Below, in pieces: positions 59,252-64,000 of a stretch of DNA of 64,000 bases. Both the position numbers and the translations under genes were made by a program. The stretch's first letter is position 1; every line of letters starts with the position of its first letter. The stretch comes from Buttiauxella sp. B2 (GTDB lineage Bacteria > Pseudomonadota > Gammaproteobacteria > Enterobacterales > Enterobacteriaceae), in assembly GCF_006376615.1 (NCBI RefSeq), contig NZ_VEXQ01000005.1:62001-126000 (forward strand), written 5' to 3'. The notes under the pieces were generated by a model that had not been told where the DNA came from, made no database searches, and saw only the letters and a program-made list of their open reading frames with translations.

Positions 59252-59275
59252 AAGAGCCAGCCGAAGCTGGCCCTG
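59252..59275 (-). terminator. Terminator after mscS
   Basis: On the minus strand AGGGCCAGC-TTC-GGCTGGCTCT forms a stem and is followed by TTCATTATTAG. It lies five bases after the mscS stop. Confidence 0.8.
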
Positions 59276-59279
59276 TAAA

Positions 59280-60140
59280 TCAGTTTTGCGCAGGTTCTTT
59301 AACTCGTTTGAAATTCACATCCATCTGCGGATAAGGGAAGCTGATCCCTTGAGCATCAAACTCTCTTTTAATGCTTTCCAGCACATCCCAGTAGACGTTT
59401 TGCAGGTCGCTACTGTTGCTCCAGGCACGCACCACAAAATAAATTGCTGAAGGGCCAAGTTCATTAAGACGCACCGTAATATCGCGGTCTTTCAGCACTC
59501 GCTCATCGCTGGTAACGATGTCGGTCAGGATTTTTTTAACCTGGTCGATATCTGAATCGTACGACACGCCAATAACGAAATCATTGCGGCGCACCGGTTC
59601 GCGGGAGAAGTTAATGATATTGCCCGCGATAATTTTACCGTTTGGCACCACAACAATTTTGCCGTCCAGTGTGCGTAACGTGGTAGAGAAGATCTGCACG
59701 TTAAGAACCGAACCTGCAATACCGCCGAGATCCACATACTCCCCTGCTTTGAACGGGCGGAAAGTAACAAGCAACACGCCTGCTGCCAGGTTGGACAGCG
59801 AACCTTGCAACGCCAAACCGATAGCTAAACCTGCGGCGCCCAAAACAGCGATGACTGATGCGGTTTGTACGCCCACACGCCCCAGCGCGGCAATCAACGT
59901 GAAGGCGATGATGCCATAACGCACAAGAGCAGAAAGGAAATCAGCTACAGTTGCATCAATACTACGAGCAACCATCACACGATTGAGGGCATTGGATACT
60001 ACGCGAGCCACGATCATCCCGACGATAATAATAGCTATCGCCGCCACAATGTTGACTGCATAGCTCAGCAGTAGCGCCTGGTTGCGCACCAGCCATCCAC
60101 CGGCATTGTTGATACTGTCGACTACGTTAAGATCTTCCAT
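59280..60140 (-). CDS. mscS: Small-conductance mechanosensitive channel
   Basis: 286 residues, as in E. coli. Three membrane helices; the pore helix TM3 is recognised by [24 protein letters not shown]-type Gly/Ala packing (about 95-118), then the cytoplasmic vestibule. It opens under membrane tension to release solutes. In E. coli fbaA would follow upstream; here tdcE does. Confidence 0.97.
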   Translation of the reverse strand: MEDLNVVDSINNAGGWLVRNQALLLSYAVNIVAAIAIIIVGMIVARVVSNALNRVMVARSIDATVADFLSALVRYGIIAFTLIAALGRVGVQTASVIAVLGAAGLAIGLALQGSLSNLAAGVLLVTFRPFKAGEYVDLGGIAGSVLNVQIFSTTLRTLDGKIVVVPNGKIIAGNIINFSREPVRRNDFVIGVSYDSDIDQVKKILTDIVTSDERVLKDRDITVRLNELGPSAIYFVVRAWSNSSDLQNVYWDVLESIKREFDAQGISFPYPQMDVNFKRVKEPAQN

Positions 60141-60261
60141 TCAACCTTCCTTATGCTTACCCAAACGGGAAAAATTTAACCATCCCAAAGAAAATGGCAT
60201 GTTATTAAAGGGTAAGCAAAAAAACACACTAGTGCCAGGACCCGATTGTTTAGTTTGCCCT

Positions 60262-60292
60262 AATAAAAAAGGCCGCTAGTGTCAGCGGCCAA
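60262..60292 (-). terminator. Terminator after tdcE
   Basis: GGCCGCTAGTGTCAGCGGCC (60271-60290) pairs GGCCGCT with AGCGGCC; on the minus strand it is followed by TTTTTTATTA. It ends the tdc unit before mscS. Confidence 0.93.
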
Positions 60293-60311
60293 AGGATGAG
60301 GATGGAATCGT

Positions 60312-62606
60312 CTACAAAGCGTGCGTGAAGGTGCGGGAGATAACATCCTGCTGCTGCTCGCGAGTTAGAGCATTAAAGCGCACGGCATAGCCGGAAACAC
60401 GAATCGTCAGCGTCGGATAGTTTTCAGGATTATCGATAGCATCAAGCAGCATTTCTCGGTTCATGACGTTCACATTCAAATGTTGCCCACCTTCGGTTCT
60501 CACATCGTGATGGAAGTAACCATCCAGCAAGCCAACCAGATTTAATTGGCGCACTGCGTCATCTCTTCCAAGTGCAGCAGGGACAATAGAGAAGGTGTAA
60601 GAGATACCGTCTTTCGCATAGCTGAACGGGAGTTTGGCAACTGACGTTAATGAAGCTACCGCACCTTTGCGATCCCTTCCATGCATAGGGTTTGCCCCCG
60701 GCGCAAAAGGCGCTCCGGCACGGCGTCCGTCCGGTGTATTACCCGTTTTTTGGCCATAAACAACGTTGGATGTGATGGTCAGGATAGATTGCGTCGGCAC
60801 CGCATTGCGATAAGTTGGCAGCGCCTGGATCTTCTTCATAAAGCGCTCAACCAAATCACAGGCAATGGCATCAACACGATCATCATTATTACCGTATTGC
60901 GGATAATCCCCTTCAATCACGAAATCAACCGCCAAACCGTTTTGGTCACGAACGGGTTTCACCGTGGCGTACTTAATTGCGGAAAGTGAATCCACCGCCA
61001 CCGACAACCCGGCAATGCCGCACGCCATAGTGCGATAAACATCTCTATCGTGCAGTGCCATCAACGAGGCTTCGTAGCTGTATTTGTCGTGCATGTAGTG
61101 GATGAGATTCAGCGCAGTAATATATTGCTTCGCCAGCCAATCCATAAAATGGTCGAGGCTATTCATCACCTTGTCATAATCAAGCACATCATCAAGCAAC
61201 ATTGGCATTTTTGGCCCGACCTGGATTTTTAGTTTTTCATCCATGCCACCGTTGATGCAGTACAAAAGCGTTTTTGCCAGGTTGGCACGCGCGCCAAAGA
61301 ACTGCATCTGTTTACCGATAACCATTGGGCTAACACAGCAGGCAATTGCATAGTCATCGCTGTCAAAATCGCTGCGCATCAGGTCGTCGTTTTCATATTG
61401 CAGTGACGATGTTTCAATGGAAACTTTCGCCGCATAGACTTTGAACGGCTTCGGTAACGCTTCCGACCAGAGAATGGTCAGGTTCGGCTCCGGTGCAGGT
61501 CCCATGGTGTAAAGCGTATTCAGATAGCGGAAGGCATTTTTGGTGACCAGAGTGCGCCCGTCGAGCCCCATTCCACCGATAACTTCTGTCGCCCAGATAG
61601 GATCGCCGGAGAAAAGTGAGTCGAACTCAGGCGTACGCAGGAAACGCACCATACGGATCTTCATAATGAAATGATCGACCAACTCTTGTGCCTGTTGCTC
61701 CGTCAGCAAGCCTGCTTTTAGATCGCGTTCGATATAAATGTCGATAAAGGCTGTGGTGCGCCCGAGTGACATCGCCCCACCATTTTGTGATTTCACTGCG
61801 GCCAGGTACGCAAAATAGAGCCATTGCACCGCTTCCTGGGCATTACGTGCCGGCCGCGAAATATCAAAACCATAGTTCGCTGCCATCTCCTGAATTTGCA
61901 GCAAAGCGCGGCGATGCTCAGACAACTCTTCACGCAGGCGGATAACAGCTTCAAGATCTTCACCGCGCTCAAGTTGGCCTTGTAGATCGGCAAACTGCAA
62001 TTCACGTTCGCGAACCAGATACGTTATCCCATAGAGTGCCACACGGCGATAATCGCCGATAATGCGACCGCGTCCGTAACCATCCGGTAAGCCAGTCAGT
62101 ACTCCCGATTTACGGCAGCGCAGAATATCCGGTGAATAAACATCAAATACGCCCTGGTTATGTGTCTTACGCAACGAGGTAAACTGGTATTCGAAGTCTG
62201 GATCCATTTCTCGACCATAAGCTTCAAACGAGCTTTTGATCATATTGATACCACCATAAGGATGCAGAGCGCGCTTCAACGGTTTATCCGTTTGCAAACC
62301 TACAATCTTTTCATGCTCTTTGAGGATATAACCCGGCGCATGTGCGGTGATGGTCGTGGCAATATTGGTGTCGAAATCTACAGGCGCATGGGTGGCATTT
62401 TCAATACGAATACCCTCCATCACCTTTTCCCACAGTTTTGTAGTTGCCGCCGTTGCTCCGGCTAAAAATGATTCATCACCTTCATATGGCGTATAGTTCT
62501 GCTGGATAAAATCCCGAACATTAATTTTCTTTTTCCATTCATCGCCCGAAAATTGCTGCCAGGCATGGGAATAATTATCGTTGGTAATATCAATATCCAC
62601 GTTCAT
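60312..62606 (-). CDS. tdcE: TdcE 2-ketobutyrate formate-lyase/pyruvate formate-lyase
   Basis: 764 residues, the E. coli TdcE length, with closer resemblance to TdcE than PflB at the N-terminus ([37 protein letters not shown]). Glycyl radical site in RVSGYAVRF near the C-terminus and the active-site Cys pair in IACCVSPM. It cleaves 2-ketobutyrate to propionyl-CoA and formate in anaerobic threonine breakdown and needs PflA-type activation. The ATG at 62606 has AAGGACG upstream; an in-frame start at 62636 is inside the ERIC element. A terminator follows its stop. Confidence 0.96.
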   Translation of the reverse strand: MNVDIDITNDNYSHAWQQFSGDEWKKKINVRDFIQQNYTPYEGDESFLAGATAATTKLWEKVMEGIRIENATHAPVDFDTNIATTITAHAPGYILKEHEKIVGLQTDKPLKRALHPYGGINMIKSSFEAYGREMDPDFEYQFTSLRKTHNQGVFDVYSPDILRCRKSGVLTGLPDGYGRGRIIGDYRRVALYGITYLVRERELQFADLQGQLERGEDLEAVIRLREELSEHRRALLQIQEMAANYGFDISRPARNAQEAVQWLYFAYLAAVKSQNGGAMSLGRTTAFIDIYIERDLKAGLLTEQQAQELVDHFIMKIRMVRFLRTPEFDSLFSGDPIWATEVIGGMGLDGRTLVTKNAFRYLNTLYTMGPAPEPNLTILWSEALPKPFKVYAAKVSIETSSLQYENDDLMRSDFDSDDYAIACCVSPMVIGKQMQFFGARANLAKTLLYCINGGMDEKLKIQVGPKMPMLLDDVLDYDKVMNSLDHFMDWLAKQYITALNLIHYMHDKYSYEASLMALHDRDVYRTMACGIAGLSVAVDSLSAIKYATVKPVRDQNGLAVDFVIEGDYPQYGNNDDRVDAIACDLVERFMKKIQALPTYRNAVPTQSILTITSNVVYGQKTGNTPDGRRAGAPFAPGANPMHGRDRKGAVASLTSVAKLPFSYAKDGISYTFSIVPAALGRDDAVRQLNLVGLLDGYFHHDVRTEGGQHLNVNVMNREMLLDAIDNPENYPTLTIRVSGYAVRFNALTREQQQDVISRTFTHAL

Positions 62607-62631
62607 TACTTCGTCCTTCTGTAAATATGTA

Positions 62632-62758
62632 TACACCCTAAATAATTCGAGTTGCAGGTAGGGAGCAAGGAAACAAATCTCCAGTCACTCACTGTAATAA
62701 ATGACTGGAGTTTGTTAGTGAACTTAATACCTCTGCAACTTGAAATATGGCGGGTATA
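62632..62758. repeat. ERIC element between tdcD and tdcE
   Basis: 127 bp: left end ACCCTAAATAATTCGAGTTG, right end AACTTGAAATATGGCGGGTA. A central stem CTCCAGTCA/TGACTGGAG is visible. It fills the gap between the two genes, ending two bases from the tdcD stop and 25 bases before the tdcE start. Confidence 0.93.
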
Positions 62759-62760
62759 AT

Positions 62761-63969
62761 TCAGGCGTATTCCGCAAATCGGCATTCTTTACCTAAGTGC
62801 AGGGCATCAAGTGCAATCATTTTTTCTTCGTTAGTAGGAATCACAGCACAGACTCTCGGTGAGTTATCAGCTGAAATTATTCGCTCACCTATGCGGTTGG
62901 GCTGATTGTTTCTATTAACATCCAGTTTAAAACCAAATACGTACAGGCGTTCGGTAACAAGTTGGCGAATGAGTATTGAATTCTCGCCAATACCTCCGGT
63001 AAAAATAACGCCATCAAAACGGTCCAACGAAGCCGCATGTGCACCAATGGTTCGGACAATACGATGAACAAAAGTTTTTATTGCCAATTGCGCACGCACA
63101 TCGTCGCTGTGCCAGGCTTTTTCCAGAGTGCGTAAATCTGAAGACAAACCTGAAAGCCCCAGTAACCCGGACTCTTTATTTACCACCTGTTCAAGGTCAT
63201 CGATAGATTGTCCCGTTTGACGGGCAAGCCAGGCCATCGCTCCAAAATCCACATCACCGCAACGTGTGCCCATGATCAAGCCTTCGAGCGGCGTCATGCC
63301 CATTGATGTATCGACACTTTCGCCATTTTGCACAGCACACACTGAAGCCCCATTTCCTAAGTGAGCAATCACTAACCCTGAATTTTCTACATCCAGGCTT
63401 AATAACTCACATGCCTGCTGAGCAACATAGCGATGCGAAGTACCATGGAATCCATAGCGGCGTACGCCATACTCTTCGAAATAACGATATGGCAAACCAT
63501 ACAGATAAGCTTCTGGCTTCAAGGTCTGGTGGAAGCTTGTATCAAATACTGCAACTTGTGGAACGTCAGGGAAACGTAGCCGCGCAGATTCCACCCCATG
63601 CAAATTGGCATAATTGTGCAGTGGGGCCAACGGTGAAACCTGCCTAATTTGTTCTATTACTTCATCCGTAATTAATGCCGACTCACTAAATAAAGAACCG
63701 CCATGTGCAATACGATGACCGACAAAAGCAACACTTTCAATTAAGTTTCTTTTTTCCAGTTCAGAGGATATTGCACTCAGTGCATCTTCATAATTCTGGC
63801 GAGCCAGAATAACTGGCTCTCCATCGTTAACGGTTAAAAATGCAAGGTCAGTATTAATGCCTTCACATATTCCGGATAAAAGAACATCGCAAGTTTCTGC
63901 ATCTAAAACTGAAAACTTTACCGAAGAAGAACCACAGTTAATCGTCAAAACCACAGGGTAATCATTCAT
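62761..63969 (-). CDS. tdcD: TdcD propionate/acetate kinase
   Basis: 402 residues, as in E. coli TdcD. ASKHA-fold acetokinase signatures: [36 protein letters not shown] and [10 protein letters not shown]. It makes propionate and ATP from propionyl phosphate. Order tdcD-tdcE matches the E. coli tdc operon; tdcABC should lie just beyond the right edge of the window. Confidence 0.96.
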   Translation of the reverse strand: MNDYPVVLTINCGSSSVKFSVLDAETCDVLLSGICEGINTDLAFLTVNDGEPVILARQNYEDALSAISSELEKRNLIESVAFVGHRIAHGGSLFSESALITDEVIEQIRQVSPLAPLHNYANLHGVESARLRFPDVPQVAVFDTSFHQTLKPEAYLYGLPYRYFEEYGVRRYGFHGTSHRYVAQQACELLSLDVENSGLVIAHLGNGASVCAVQNGESVDTSMGMTPLEGLIMGTRCGDVDFGAMAWLARQTGQSIDDLEQVVNKESGLLGLSGLSSDLRTLEKAWHSDDVRAQLAIKTFVHRIVRTIGAHAASLDRFDGVIFTGGIGENSILIRQLVTERLYVFGFKLDVNRNNQPNRIGERIISADNSPRVCAVIPTNEEKMIALDALHLGKECRFAEYA

Positions 63970-64000
63970 TTTTAAATTCCACTCATCCTGAGTAAATCGA

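Noticed and set aside
60312-62606. Calling the formate-lyase gene pflB
   Set aside because: The N-terminal sequence and 764-residue length match TdcE, and the neighbour is a TdcD-type kinase rather than focA.
62761-63969. Calling the kinase gene ackA
   Set aside because: The sequence follows TdcD, and it is paired with tdcE in tdc operon order rather than with pta.

Overview
The window is a chromosomal segment from a member of the Enterobacteriaceae (order Enterobacterales). From about 24.9 kb onward it carries the E. coli-type backbone actS-lysS-prfB-recJ-dsbC-xerD-fldB-cptA-sdhE-ygfZ-yqfA-bglA-ygfF-gcvPHT-ubiI-ubiH-pepP-ygfB-zapA-ssrS-ygfA-serA-rpiA-argP-yggE-argO-mscS. Protein lengths and sequences lie close to the E. 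coli ones, and canonical 127-bp ERIC elements are present. I could not fix the genus; it is not E. coli or Salmonella itself, because several accessory blocks interrupt the shared order.

Bases 1-24,900 are accessory and end at the 3' side of a tRNA-Gly(CCC) gene. The main content is a c-di-GMP adhesion module: a GGDEF-EAL membrane enzyme, two orphan periplasmic solute-binding proteins, the protease LapG and the receptor LapD in one tight array (2782-9431), followed by a LapE-LapB-LapC type I secretion system (10239-15228). No giant adhesin substrate lies in the window. Two PdeF-like phosphodiesterases flank the module; the one at the left edge is cut by the window boundary. Then come a CRP-fold/IprA-like regulator, a CadC-like membrane regulator with a FidL-like partner, an MFS exporter with a divergent LysR regulator, and the RcnR/RcnA nickel-cobalt efflux pair with two clear RcnR operators.

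Bases 24,900-60,150 are the conserved backbone. One insertion is an HD-domain protein plus an RpiR regulator just before bglA. A second (38.6-42.7 kb) holds a two-component system divergent from a cytochrome b561, a Tat-exported molybdopterin oxidoreductase of the MsrP/sulfite-oxidase fold and a tiny secreted Met-Lys-Asp repeat protein. That second block looks like a periplasmic methionine-sulfoxide/oxidant scavenging system and is the most interesting item in the window, together with the solute-binding-protein/LapGD array.

Bases 60,260-63,969 are tdcE and tdcD (2-ketobutyrate formate-lyase and propionate kinase) on the minus strand, placed next to mscS, with an ERIC element filling the gap between them. 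The rest of the tdc operon would lie beyond the right edge.

Four 127-180 bp ERIC elements and two shorter ERIC-like palindromes are scattered in intergenic gaps. I saw no CRISPR array, insertion sequence, integrase or prophage gene.
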